NCBI GenBank assembly: GCA_002726245.1
Contig: PBSM01000267.1
Span: 1 to 32,317 of the forward strand
DNA: 32,317 nucleotides
Source of the DNA: Planctomycetaceae bacterium
Lineage (GTDB): Bacteria; Planctomycetota; Planctomycetia; Pirellulales; Pirellulaceae
Direction of reading: 5' to 3'
The notes beneath the pieces are model-generated. The model saw nothing but the letters and a program-made list of their open reading frames with translations. It was not told the origin of the DNA and did not search any database. The position numbers and the translations under genes are program-made. Of this stretch, positions 24,029-32,016 are shown piece by piece. Positions within the stretch are counted from its first letter, which is position 1. Each line of letters opens with the position of its first letter.

Positions 24029-25474
24029 CTACCGACCGCAGAACGCCCCGCCCGTTAACCGTGCCACGGTGCGCAAGAACGTTGCGAGGTCTTGGTCGAA
24101 GTAGTTTCCAAGACCAACGGTGTTGACCGGAATGTCTTTGTGCTGGTTGCAGAGTGTGTAGATCGAGCGGGCGACGGCTTGATCGAAGCGACCGGAGTTC
24201 GGGTTTGTGGGAGCTCCATCGGAGAACAGGATGATCGAATCCAGTTCTTTATACGTGTATGCCTTGCGAAGTGCTTCGAGCGTATTCGTCCAACCTTTCG
24301 GTTCGACCTTGGCGAGATGGCCCAATAGGCCGCTGCGAACCCCGTCACCTTCGTCACCGGCAAGATTCGCAAGCGTTCCATCTTCGGGGAATGTGCGGAC
24401 ATCCGACGAAAAGACGATCAGCACACATTCGTCCACGTCGAGGTGTTGCAACCAAGTACGAGCGATCTCTTGAGCCTCGGTCCAACGATCGCCTTCGCCG
24501 TCCGCCGTCTCTTCCTTCATACTACCCGACGCATCAACGATGATGGCGACCTTCTTCAACTCACCCTTGATCCCGACCAATTCGCGATTGATCGTGGTCT
24601 CCAGCAAGAGTTGCTGTTGGTAACGCAATTCGGCGGCCGTCAGTTGACCTTCGACCTTTTGCTTCTCAAGCTTCATTCCTTTCAGGATCTCGGCGGCGCG
24701 TTTCAATCTGGCAAGGTAGTCCTCAGCTTTAGCCCCCTTCTCTTCCGCCACACCCTCGAGAGCCTTGATGCGAGCCACGGCTTGAGCTTTCTCCTCCTCA
24801 GACTGCTTTCGCATCGCCATCAGATCGACATCCGAGTCTTTGAGCTTCTTTTCCAATGTTGCTACGATCGTGTCGAGTTCTTTCGCTTGCTTCTCCAGCC
24901 GTTCGCGTTGTGTCTCAACTCCCTTCAACGCTTGGATCTTTGCCTTGAGCTGTACTCCAAGTTGAGCCAACTGCTCGTTCAGCGAGATCTTCTCGGTCGT
25001 CAGCTTTTCCTTATCCCCGGTCAATGCCTTTCGCTGTGCCTCCAGAGCCGCCTTCGCCGTCTCCAGCGTCGTCTTCTCGGTCTTCAAGCCCGCAAGACTC
25101 TCTTGCAGCGTCGTCACCAAATCCTTGGTGCTCGACAGATCGTCGTTCAACTGATTGCGTTCGGTCTGGGTCAGTTGCAAACTCTCTTCGATCTCTTCGA
25201 GCGTCTTGCCCTGTGCAGCCAGTTCCGCGCGACGCCTGCGCAGCTCATCATCTAACTCATCGCGCCGACGCTTGGTGTCGTCGAGTCGTTCGGTCGTGCT
25301 AGAAAGATCTTTCGTCAGAGCTTCGTTTTGTTTGCGGCGCTTGATCAGGTTGGAATGCAGGAAGAGAGAAATCAAGACGACCAACACCATCGTGAAGAGA
25401 GTCACGTCATTGGTCGAAATCCAACCGGCCAATCCAGCTTCGCCCGTACCGCCACCAGCTCGTTCAAGTCGCAT
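24029..25474 (-). CDS. Single-pass membrane protein with coiled coil and VWA domain
   Basis: A 481-residue minus-strand protein. A short N-terminus leads to Asp23 at the start of one membrane helix (TNDVTLFTMVLVVLISLFLH, helix about 24-40). A coiled coil of about 250 residues follows (48 to about 300, heptads of Leu, Glu and Lys). The C-terminal VWA domain begins near 305 with a MIDAS motif DASGSM (D314, S316, S318), then GWTNT and FSDGAP. Placement of an Asp at the entry of a lone helix is the layout of MotB, ExbD, TolR and ZorB, whose Asp carries protons or Na+. Here a metal-binding VWA domain replaces the peptidoglycan-binding domain. Basic residues after the helix (IKRRKQ) leave orientation uncertain. 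ATG 25474 has AGAGGAAG before it. The stator-like gene is 64 bases upstream. Confidence 0.85.
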   Translation of the reverse strand: MRLERAGGGTGEAGLAGWISTNDVTLFTMVLVVLISLFLHSNLIKRRKQNEALTKDLSSTTERLDDTKRRRDELDDELRRRRAELAAQGKTLEEIEESLQLTQTERNQLNDDLSSTKDLVTTLQESLAGLKTEKTTLETAKAALEAQRKALTGDKEKLTTEKISLNEQLAQLGVQLKAKIQALKGVETQRERLEKQAKELDTIVATLEKKLKDSDVDLMAMRKQSEEEKAQAVARIKALEGVAEEKGAKAEDYLARLKRAAEILKGMKLEKQKVEGQLTAAELRYQQQLLLETTINRELVGIKGELKKVAIIVDASGSMKEETADGEGDRWTEAQEIARTWLQHLDVDECVLIVFSSDVRTFPEDGTLANLAGDEGDGVRSGLLGHLAKVEPKGWTNTLEALRKAYTYKELDSIILFSDGAPTNPNSGRFDQAVARSIYTLCNQHKDIPVNTVGLGNYFDQDLATFLRTVARLTGGAFCGR

Positions 25475-25538
25475 AGCTCTTCCTCTCACCCGGAGGCTTA
25501 CGCATCCGGCTCGCCGTGATCGACATCACAGAAAAACG

Positions 25539-27182
25539 TTACCCAACCGATTTGGGACGAAACCAACCTCCCAAACCGCCTCGCGCCGCGGCCAACTCCG
25601 CCTGCTCGGCGGCATGCTGATCGAGCACTTCGCGAAGTTGTGCAGGCAAGTCGGCGATTGCGTCCGCCGCTTCGGCAGCTCGTTGCATCGCGCCTGCCAG
25701 TCGCTGGATGTCGTCACCCGACTCATTGAATTGTCGCATAGTTCGCACGGTACTTTCCAGTCCTGAAAGCGTCTTATGCATTTCCGATAGTCGCTTGGTC
25801 GCCGGATCGAGACCCTTGTCGATGAAAGTCGCCAGGCGATTCGCAGACGAGGAGAATGACGAAGCCGCTTCGTGCAGTTCCTTTTGCGAAGGTCCGATGT
25901 CGGACTGGACCGTCTCTTGCAGCTTGCTACCAGCTTCGGAGAGTTGCCCGACGGCCGTGCGTACGGTCTCCTGCATCGAAGTCACTTCGCCCGCCACACC
26001 AGACTGTTCGCCAAGCAGCTTCGTCAGCAGTTTCGCAGCCTCCGTAACGGCGATCGCCGATTCTTGCAGTTGCTCGGCCGACTCGCCGAGAACCTGCCTG
26101 CTGCTTGCGCTGATCTCGCTCACCGAATCGGTGAGGCCACCAATCGAGGAATGGTGCAACTTGGCGGCTTGGATGAACTCGTGATCGACCGTGCTGCGGA
26201 AAGCCGCGACGGAAACATCAAGTCCCGCGACAGCTCTCTGTCCAACGGGGATCAACTCATGCAATGCCTCCGCGGATGCCGCGGTCGCCTCGCGGAGTTC
26301 GGCAAGCGTCTCCGGCAGACCTTTCACGTCGGTCCCCATCGCTTGCACCATCTCGCGGAACTCGTCGGCAGCGGCTCGCATGGCGGTGGTCGATTCAACC
26401 AGCCGACCTGCGTTCTCCGACTGCTGATTCGCCGACGATGAGATCGACATCGCCATCTTCTCGATCGCCGTGATCGCCTTCACGGTGGCAGCTTGCGTAT
26501 CGAGACCAACCGAACTCCAAATGACCGCATCAAACCATGTGCGGGCTGCCATGCGAAGCGACTCGGCCTTGCCCCCGGCAAGGTGCAAGAGGAATTGGTT
26601 GATGACAGCCAACGCGGCACCAGTACCAACACCCAGCACCAACGGAGAGACCTGCTGAATCATCTCACCAATCGACAGCTCTTGATCTTCGGGCGGATCA
26701 AGCCACATAAAGCCGAGCACCGTCAGGAGCACACCCAGGAGAGGAGCCATCACTCCCATGCGTTGCAGCAGCAGATAGTCCCAATTGCTCGCGACCCGCG
26801 TGTCTAGCTCTTGCAGAACATCGTCGCGAGTGTAGTTTCCAGGCGTCGTTGTGCCGGCGGGGAAGTTGGCGCTGACCCACTTCAACCAGGGAAAGCCGTC
26901 CGCGAGACTTTCGATCCCCTTGCGACCGTCACCGCCGGCTTCGAGATCCTGATCGAGTTCGTTAAAGGTTCGTTCGTAACCGCAAATCCAGCGGAAGAAG
27001 CGAACGCAGAGGGCGATCTGCGCGAAAAAGAAGGCCAAACCGGCCGCGACCAGGAAAATCCAATGTGCGGGAAGGAAACTTTCAGAGTTCTGAGCGAGCA
27101 ATGTCAGCACGGGAAGCCCAATCAAAAGGGGAGGCAAAGAAACGGTGGGAAGCGGGATACGAGCAATTTCAATTGTAACCAC
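25539..27182 (-). CDS. MotA/TolQ/ExbB-like channel protein with long helical tail
   Basis: A four-helix membrane protein of about 547 residues. From GTG 27182, helices lie at about 15-31, 40-62, 143-161 and 177-202. The third and fourth (GVMAPLLGVLLTVLGFMW; SPLVLGVGTGAALAVINQFL) match the ion-channel helices of MotA/TolQ/ExbB. About 345 residues of helical, MCP-like tail follow, with repeated Ala, Ser and Glu heptads, ending GGLGGWFRPKSVG. This shape (MotA fold plus long cytoplasmic tail) recalls ZorA. With the downstream VWA gene it probably forms a 5:2-type ion-driven complex. The start is uncertain: ATGs at 27290 and 27323 also fit, but the added residues have odd codon use and would leave almost no gap to the divergent gene. 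No clear ribosome-binding site precedes any of them. Confidence 0.8.
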   Translation of the reverse strand: MVTIEIARIPLPTVSLPPLLIGLPVLTLLAQNSESFLPAHWIFLVAAGLAFFFAQIALCVRFFRWICGYERTFNELDQDLEAGGDGRKGIESLADGFPWLKWVSANFPAGTTTPGNYTRDDVLQELDTRVASNWDYLLLQRMGVMAPLLGVLLTVLGFMWLDPPEDQELSIGEMIQQVSPLVLGVGTGAALAVINQFLLHLAGGKAESLRMAARTWFDAVIWSSVGLDTQAATVKAITAIEKMAMSISSSANQQSENAGRLVESTTAMRAAADEFREMVQAMGTDVKGLPETLAELREATAASAEALHELIPVGQRAVAGLDVSVAAFRSTVDHEFIQAAKLHHSSIGGLTDSVSEISASSRQVLGESAEQLQESAIAVTEAAKLLTKLLGEQSGVAGEVTSMQETVRTAVGQLSEAGSKLQETVQSDIGPSQKELHEAASSFSSSANRLATFIDKGLDPATKRLSEMHKTLSGLESTVRTMRQFNESGDDIQRLAGAMQRAAEAADAIADLPAQLREVLDQHAAEQAELAAARGGLGGWFRPKSVG

Positions 27183-27302
27183 GTTGTCAATGGAAGAAAC
27201 CAGCAGTAATCCGACAGACGCGTTGCGTTTTTGCAACCTATGTTTCCAAAGTGAAAGGCAAGTGCCTGGTCGCGTTCCTGACAAGAACATTTTGGGACGA
27301 TC

Positions 27303-28565
27303 GTGTCGATTTTCGGGCGGCATATTGGTTTCTGCGTGGGAATCCTATCGACGGTAGGAGTTGTTGCGGTTGCGCCGAACGCGTTGTGCGAGACCGCCGA
27401 GCCGGTGCGAGTTTACTCTCAAGTCGTAGACGATGCCGCGGACGGACAGCTCGATGACTACTCCTTGTTGGAAGCCGGGCTGATCGCCAGTGGTATCAGC
27501 GATGTGGAGCAATTGGCGGACTATAAAAATCGCTTCGAGGAGTTGGCAGTTGTATTAGGAAAGCAACTACCTGCTGATCCAGCCGCGCCCGCGGCGGCCG
27601 AGAAGGCTTTTCGATTCCTTCACGAGCGATTGCTTACAGGCAACTATCTATCGGAATGTACCGAGGTACAGCACGCATTTGATCGAGGCGATTACAACTG
27701 TGTTTCGGCGACGCTCCTGTACCAAGTCCTTTGTCGCAGGCACGGCCTGGCACCAATAGCGGTCGCAACCACGACCCACGTTCGAAGCCGTTTCGCCGAG
27801 CACGACATGGACGTCGAAACGACGTGCGATGACTGGTTTACGGTTCGCCGCGAAGATCCCAGTGTGCAGTTTCTACGCAGCAATCTGCAGACAACTCGCG
27901 AGCTCTCGGACGTTCAACTCGTTGGCAAAGTCTTCTACAACCGAGGCGTCTCGCTCCTCGAATCAAGGCATTTTCCGGAAGCTCTCGAACTGTTGGAAAC
28001 GTCGCTGCAACTCGACCCTAACGACTCTCTAGCAGTTGAAAACTGGTGCGCCGCTTTGAACAATTGGGCGCTCACCGAGTGTGATGCGAAGAGATATGAG
28101 CACGCGGTCGAGTTGATCGAGAAAGGCCTTGCAGGTGATTCCGCGTACGCACCTTTGCTTGCGAACGATCTCCACGTCCACCAGAAATGGGCGATGGCTT
28201 TGTGCCAGCAGCAGCAATTCGCGCGTGCGGCAGAAGTGCTTGGCCAAGCACATGTTCGCCGGCCGGACGTTTCGCTCTTCGATCAAGGACGCTTCGCCGT
28301 CTATCGACAATGGGCTGCCGTGCTGTTCGCGGATCAAGAATACGACCGAGCGTGGCAACTGTTTGAAGAGACGGCCGCCACACACAAAGCGCGACCTGAG
28401 CTGCTGGAATATCAATCGCAAGCGCTTGAGCAGGCCGTTGATGATCTGATCGAAAGCGGCAACAAATCGGCAGCGACTGACTTCGTGCAAGCGGGTCTGC
28501 GTCGCTTGCCCAACCACGCGGCATTGCTCGAGCAGCAGCGGCGTTTGACGAAGGGCACTTTGTAA
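27303..28565 (+). CDS. Secreted transglutaminase-like protein with TPR repeats
   Basis: A 420-residue protein from GTG 27303 with a signal peptide (about residues 1-29, ending NALC-ETA). Residues about 90-170 look like a transglutaminase/cysteine-peptidase core: DRGDYNCVSATLLYQVLCRR puts a cysteine (C133) in the G-x-N-C-x-S context of the family, followed by GLAPIAVATTTHV with a candidate His. From about 205 on there are TPR-like helix pairs (VFYNRGVSLLESRHFPEALE, LLETSLQLDPND, YEHAVELIEKGLAGDSAY). The role may be cell-wall or surface-protein processing. It is divergent from the stator-like gene, so a shared control region of about 120 bases (27183-27302) is likely. Confidence 0.75.
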   Translation: MSIFGRHIGFCVGILSTVGVVAVAPNALCETAEPVRVYSQVVDDAADGQLDDYSLLEAGLIASGISDVEQLADYKNRFEELAVVLGKQLPADPAAPAAAEKAFRFLHERLLTGNYLSECTEVQHAFDRGDYNCVSATLLYQVLCRRHGLAPIAVATTTHVRSRFAEHDMDVETTCDDWFTVRREDPSVQFLRSNLQTTRELSDVQLVGKVFYNRGVSLLESRHFPEALELLETSLQLDPNDSLAVENWCAALNNWALTECDAKRYEHAVELIEKGLAGDSAYAPLLANDLHVHQKWAMALCQQQQFARAAEVLGQAHVRRPDVSLFDQGRFAVYRQWAAVLFADQEYDRAWQLFEETAATHKARPELLEYQSQALEQAVDDLIESGNKSAATDFVQAGLRRLPNHAALLEQQRRLTKGTL

Positions 28566-28625
28566 CGTACGTATTAGATAGGCGTTATCTCGCTTATTCG
28601 GTCAAAACTTCTGCGCGCATCTTTA

Positions 28626-28693
28626 TAGGATGGACGTCCAAGCCACGCAGACGGACGAGGGCGTCCATCCTACTTTCGTTGCGGCTTTGCCGC
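28626..28693. repeat. Inverted repeat and hairpin at the start of the PilZ-like gene
   Basis: TAGGATGGACG (28626-28636) is exactly complementary to CGTCCATCCTA (28662-28672), with a 25-base loop. A second hairpin, GCGGC-TTT-GCCGC, follows at 28681-28693. The first ATG of the next gene is inside the left arm. The block may end the TPR gene's transcript and be a palindromic repeat instead of coding sequence. Confidence 0.6.
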
Positions 28694-29199
28694 GTTCGGA
28701 GTTCGGCTTGGCAACTTCAACACAACTCGATATCCGCGTCGAACCACCGACCAACGAGCAGGAGATATTGCGTTGCGTTCAGTTTGCGTTGCGAACGGCC
28801 TTTCCCGAGCGGATGCAACAGGAATGCCGACGCGAACGTCGCTATCCGTTCCCGTATCCCGTGCAGCTACAGCCGGTTAATGCGGCCAACGAAGCAAGCG
28901 GTGAGCCGCTGGTCGTACTTGGCAAGCACATCACGCATCACGGACTCGACTTCTACTACCAGCAACCGATTCCCTATCGGCGCGTCATCGCGCGATTCGA
29001 GAGCAGCCCCGACCAGCATGTTGAAATCTTGATGACACTGACTTGGTGCCGATTTAGCCGCCACGGCTGGTACGAGAACGGCGGTCGCTTCCTGTCCGCG
29101 GTGATGCGAGACGGCGGATCGGTCGTCCCAGTGGACACAGCCTTTGTTGCTGAGATTGAGATGGCACCCGAGACAAACAGTCTACTTCTGGGCCAATAG
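28630..29199 (+). CDS. Hypothetical protein, possibly PilZ-like
   Basis: A protein of up to 189 residues with no signal peptide or membrane helix. Three features resemble PilZ domains. They are an Arg-rich block before a beta strand (CRRERRYPFPYPVQL, R-x3-R), a loop ending in Gly before a strand (GKHITHHGLDFYY, where PilZ has D/N-x-S-x2-G), and a late V/L-T-W strand followed by an aromatic-Gly turn (MTLTWCRFSRHGWYENGGRF). The second motif is incomplete, so c-di-GMP binding is uncertain. The first 30 or so residues overlap palindromic repeats and may not be coding; a TTG near 28708 in frame could be the true start. Its last 18 bases overlap the convergent lipoprotein gene. Confidence 0.6.
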   Translation: MDVQATQTDEGVHPTFVAALPRSEFGLATSTQLDIRVEPPTNEQEILRCVQFALRTAFPERMQQECRRERRYPFPYPVQLQPVNAANEASGEPLVVLGKHITHHGLDFYYQQPIPYRRVIARFESSPDQHVEILMTLTWCRFSRHGWYENGGRFLSAVMRDGGSVVPVDTAFVAEIEMAPETNSLLLGQ

Positions 29200-32016
29200 C
29201 TGCTCGACTTCGTCCCGGAGTTCATCGACGCCGTGCCCGACGGCGATCACCTTCCCCTCGCCATCTACGACGAACATCGTTGGAACGGCGACGATACCAT
29301 GCTTCTTCGCCAAAGCGATCGCGTCTTCACCGATCAGATTCGTCCAGAAGACTTTCTCTTCCTCGAGGTAAGTCGATAGAGCTTCCAGATCGCGATCGAG
29401 ACTGATCGCGACTATATCAAGTCCCTTCTCTTGGTTTTCTTCTAGCAGCTTCTTGATGGCTGGCATCTGTCGCCGGCACGGCCCGCACCACGTCGCCCAG
29501 AAGTCAACCAACACGATTCGCCCACGATAACTTGGCCAGTCGAAGCCCGTTCCCAACGCAGTTGTCCCCGCCAATTCCAGCGGCTTGCCGACCAGATCGA
29601 CAACCTGACGAGCTTTCGCTCCGGCAACGCGACGACCGTAGCTGGCAAGTTCTTTGTCGCGGCTCTTCGAGAACGTTTCACCGAGTTGCTTGAAGTACTT
29701 CTCGCGTTCCTCGCCATCTTCCAAACGATTGATCGCCCCCACCGTGGACGATGCCAAACGAAGATACCGCTGATCGAGCTTGGCATCCTTCGTAAAGCTG
29801 CAGACCTCGTCTAACAGCTTTCGCAGTTCGTCCTGACTGAGCTTCTCCGCCTCCAGCACACGAGCCTCGATCTCGTAGAAACTCCGCAGCCTGGCAACTT
29901 TTTTTCGCGAGTCGTCACCAAGCGTGCGAACGAACTGCATCAACTCCCGATCCGCCTCGTCTTCATCGACCGCCTTCTTATGCAACGCTTCGAGCTTGGC
30001 AATTACCGCAATGGCGCCGTACTTGTCCTTGCTATCAACTGTCAAGATGCGTTCGGCCGCCTCGACGATCGCCTCAGCGAAGCCATCACGACGTTGGATG
30101 CTCTTCGGTTTTTCTTCCATGTTGAGAAGGAAGTCCACCAACTCCGCACGAGACAGCCGCTTCGGGGCGGCGTAAGGATTGATGCCGCTCAGATCGAGCG
30201 TGGCCTCGCTCTCGTTCTTTTCCTCATTCACAGAGGCGAAGAATGTCCTTGGGGCTGCCAGTTGCGAAGTATCGCCGTCCGCTGCCTCGGCTGCTGGGTC
30301 AGCCGCCTTTTCTTCCTTGGCCGGCGCGGCAGGTTTATCGTTTGCACTCTCTTCGGCAGGCTTGTCCTCGGCGGCCGGCTTCGGATCATCTGTGGGCGCC
30401 GCAGGTTCAGCCGGCGCTTCCGCAGTTGGAACGGGAACATCGGGGAACAGCTTCGCCAACTCTCTCCCTAGCCGCGGGCCGCGCGTGTTGATGGCCAGCA
30501 CTTTACTCTCGCCATCAAGCAACACCAGGAACGGAATTGCCATCACCGCGTAAGTCTCCGCCATCGGATGCCGCCGTTCAGGATCCGGGCTGAGAACGCT
30601 TGGCCATGGCAGCGGTTGTAGCTTGATGAACTCGGTGAACGCGCCTCGATCTTGGTCGATGTTGACACCGACGACTTCGAATCCATGCTCGTTGTAGAGT
30701 TCGAAGTTCTGCTTGATGTTCGGGATCTCATCGAGGCACGGTCCGCACCATGTCGCCCAGAAGTCAACCAGCACAATCTTCCCTTTGTACTTCTCGGCGT
30801 CGAACGGAGTTCCATCGGCCAAGACGCCTTCGAATGCAAACGGCTTGCCAATAATCGCGGTTCGTTCTCGGAACCCTTCAACGATCTGTTTCATCTGGTC
30901 AGCGATCGCCTGATCGGAATGACCGAGGGAGCCTGCTTCGAGCGCGTTATACACGATGGCAGCCAATTCGGTATCGGTAGATTCGAGACCTCCTGCCCAG
31001 CTCGCCAAGGTGCCGAAGGTGAGCTGCCCCGCGTAGTCACTCTTCACAAGCACATCTAGCGTCTTGGCAAACTCCTCAGCCGCTCCAGCTTCACCCTCCA
31101 GAGCCGCGTTAAGCTTGTCGTTGAGCCCCGACTCGGCGAAGCTGGCTCGCTCGTGCAGCGAATTCGCGGCCGCCGCAACCTCTGCGTCTTCATTCCCTTC
31201 GAACTTCGTGGCCATGGAACGCAACAGCTCAGCCCCCTCCTTCGTGAAACCACGTTCGAGCAGCCGACTAGCTACTTCGGTTGCGATAGCAAGCACTTCG
31301 GGATCGGCTTCCTTGACGGAAGTCAAGGCATAAAAGCTGGAGATGACTTGCTCCGGTCCGCTCTCTTCCTCCTCGCTGAACGCTTCGATTTGCGTTCGGA
31401 ACTTAACACTTTCTCCAAGCTTCGCGAGGATCGGGCGTTTGTCCTTCGTTAGCGCCTCGGCAAACTCAAACTGCTGCTCGCGAACACCCGACTCGCCAAG
31501 CGCGGCGAGATCTGACATCGAGCTGATCTTCGCCCCGACAGCGCTCTCTAAACTCTCGTCATCCGCCTCCATTCTCAACAACATCTCGGCGGCTTGAATG
31601 ATCTGCCGCTGAATGTCCTTGAATTCGGCGATCACCTGTTCGCGAGGGCCTTGGCGAGGCTGCTGATTCCGCAGCCGGGCGATTACTTCGAGCAACTGTT
31701 TCGGCGTGACTTCATCTGGATTGGTGGGGACGACGGGGGGCGGGGGCGTTGAAGGAGAGCCAGCTACTGCATTGGCCGTTGGACGTTCGGGAGGAGTTCG
31801 GACAGCTCCCGCCGACTCGCTGCCCATCGTTGCCGAGCCTGCTTCTGAACTTCCCGCGAACGCAGGTTGTTCCGCGGGCGGTCTCGATGATGCGGCAGTG
31901 TCGTCACCAACTTCGTACTTCGACGTCTGAGAAGTCACCGACCCGGTTTCTGATCCGCAGCCAGCGGTGATAGCGCATACGAAGAGCGCTCCGAAAAACA
32001 TGCGTGGGGTTGTCAT
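29182..32016 (-). CDS. Lipoprotein with two TlpA-type thioredoxin domains
   Basis: A 944-residue minus-strand protein starting at ATG 32016 with GAGGTGA upstream. The signal sequence MTTPRMFFGALFVCAITAGC has a lipobox-like TAG-C20, so the mature protein is probably lipid-anchored. A Pro/Ala/Ser-rich linker is followed by helical sequence. The first thioredoxin domain follows (IVLVDFWATWCGPC, cysteines 424 and 427; VMAIPFLVLLDG with cis-Pro). An Ala/Pro/Glu-rich spacer (about 520-600) and more helices lead to the second domain (FWATWCGPC, cysteines 844 and 847; GIVAVPTMFVVDG). Both have intact CxxC, so both should be redox active. TlpA/ResA relatives reduce disulfides for cytochrome c maturation or envelope proteins. 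Two active domains in one chain suggests either relay or distinct clients. Confidence 0.9.
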   Translation of the reverse strand: MTTPRMFFGALFVCAITAGCGSETGSVTSQTSKYEVGDDTAASSRPPAEQPAFAGSSEAGSATMGSESAGAVRTPPERPTANAVAGSPSTPPPPVVPTNPDEVTPKQLLEVIARLRNQQPRQGPREQVIAEFKDIQRQIIQAAEMLLRMEADDESLESAVGAKISSMSDLAALGESGVREQQFEFAEALTKDKRPILAKLGESVKFRTQIEAFSEEEESGPEQVISSFYALTSVKEADPEVLAIATEVASRLLERGFTKEGAELLRSMATKFEGNEDAEVAAAANSLHERASFAESGLNDKLNAALEGEAGAAEEFAKTLDVLVKSDYAGQLTFGTLASWAGGLESTDTELAAIVYNALEAGSLGHSDQAIADQMKQIVEGFRERTAIIGKPFAFEGVLADGTPFDAEKYKGKIVLVDFWATWCGPCLDEIPNIKQNFELYNEHGFEVVGVNIDQDRGAFTEFIKLQPLPWPSVLSPDPERRHPMAETYAVMAIPFLVLLDGESKVLAINTRGPRLGRELAKLFPDVPVPTAEAPAEPAAPTDDPKPAAEDKPAEESANDKPAAPAKEEKAADPAAEAADGDTSQLAAPRTFFASVNEEKNESEATLDLSGINPYAAPKRLSRAELVDFLLNMEEKPKSIQRRDGFAEAIVEAAERILTVDSKDKYGAIAVIAKLEALHKKAVDEDEADRELMQFVRTLGDDSRKKVARLRSFYEIEARVLEAEKLSQDELRKLLDEVCSFTKDAKLDQRYLRLASSTVGAINRLEDGEEREKYFKQLGETFSKSRDKELASYGRRVAGAKARQVVDLVGKPLELAGTTALGTGFDWPSYRGRIVLVDFWATWCGPCRRQMPAIKKLLEENQEKGLDIVAISLDRDLEALSTYLEEEKVFWTNLIGEDAIALAKKHGIVAVPTMFVVDGEGKVIAVGHGVDELRDEVEQLLAQK

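Noticed and set aside
24443..25255. 270-codon Leu/Gln/Arg-rich plus-strand frame
   Set aside because: It is the mirror image of the Glu/Lys/Leu codons of the coiled coil on the minus strand, a known source of false long frames.
25539..27182. Calling the MotA-like/VWA pair a Zorya defence system
   Set aside because: The partner lacks the OmpA-like peptidoglycan-binding domain of ZorB, and no ZorC/ZorD/ZorE-type nuclease or helicase gene is nearby.
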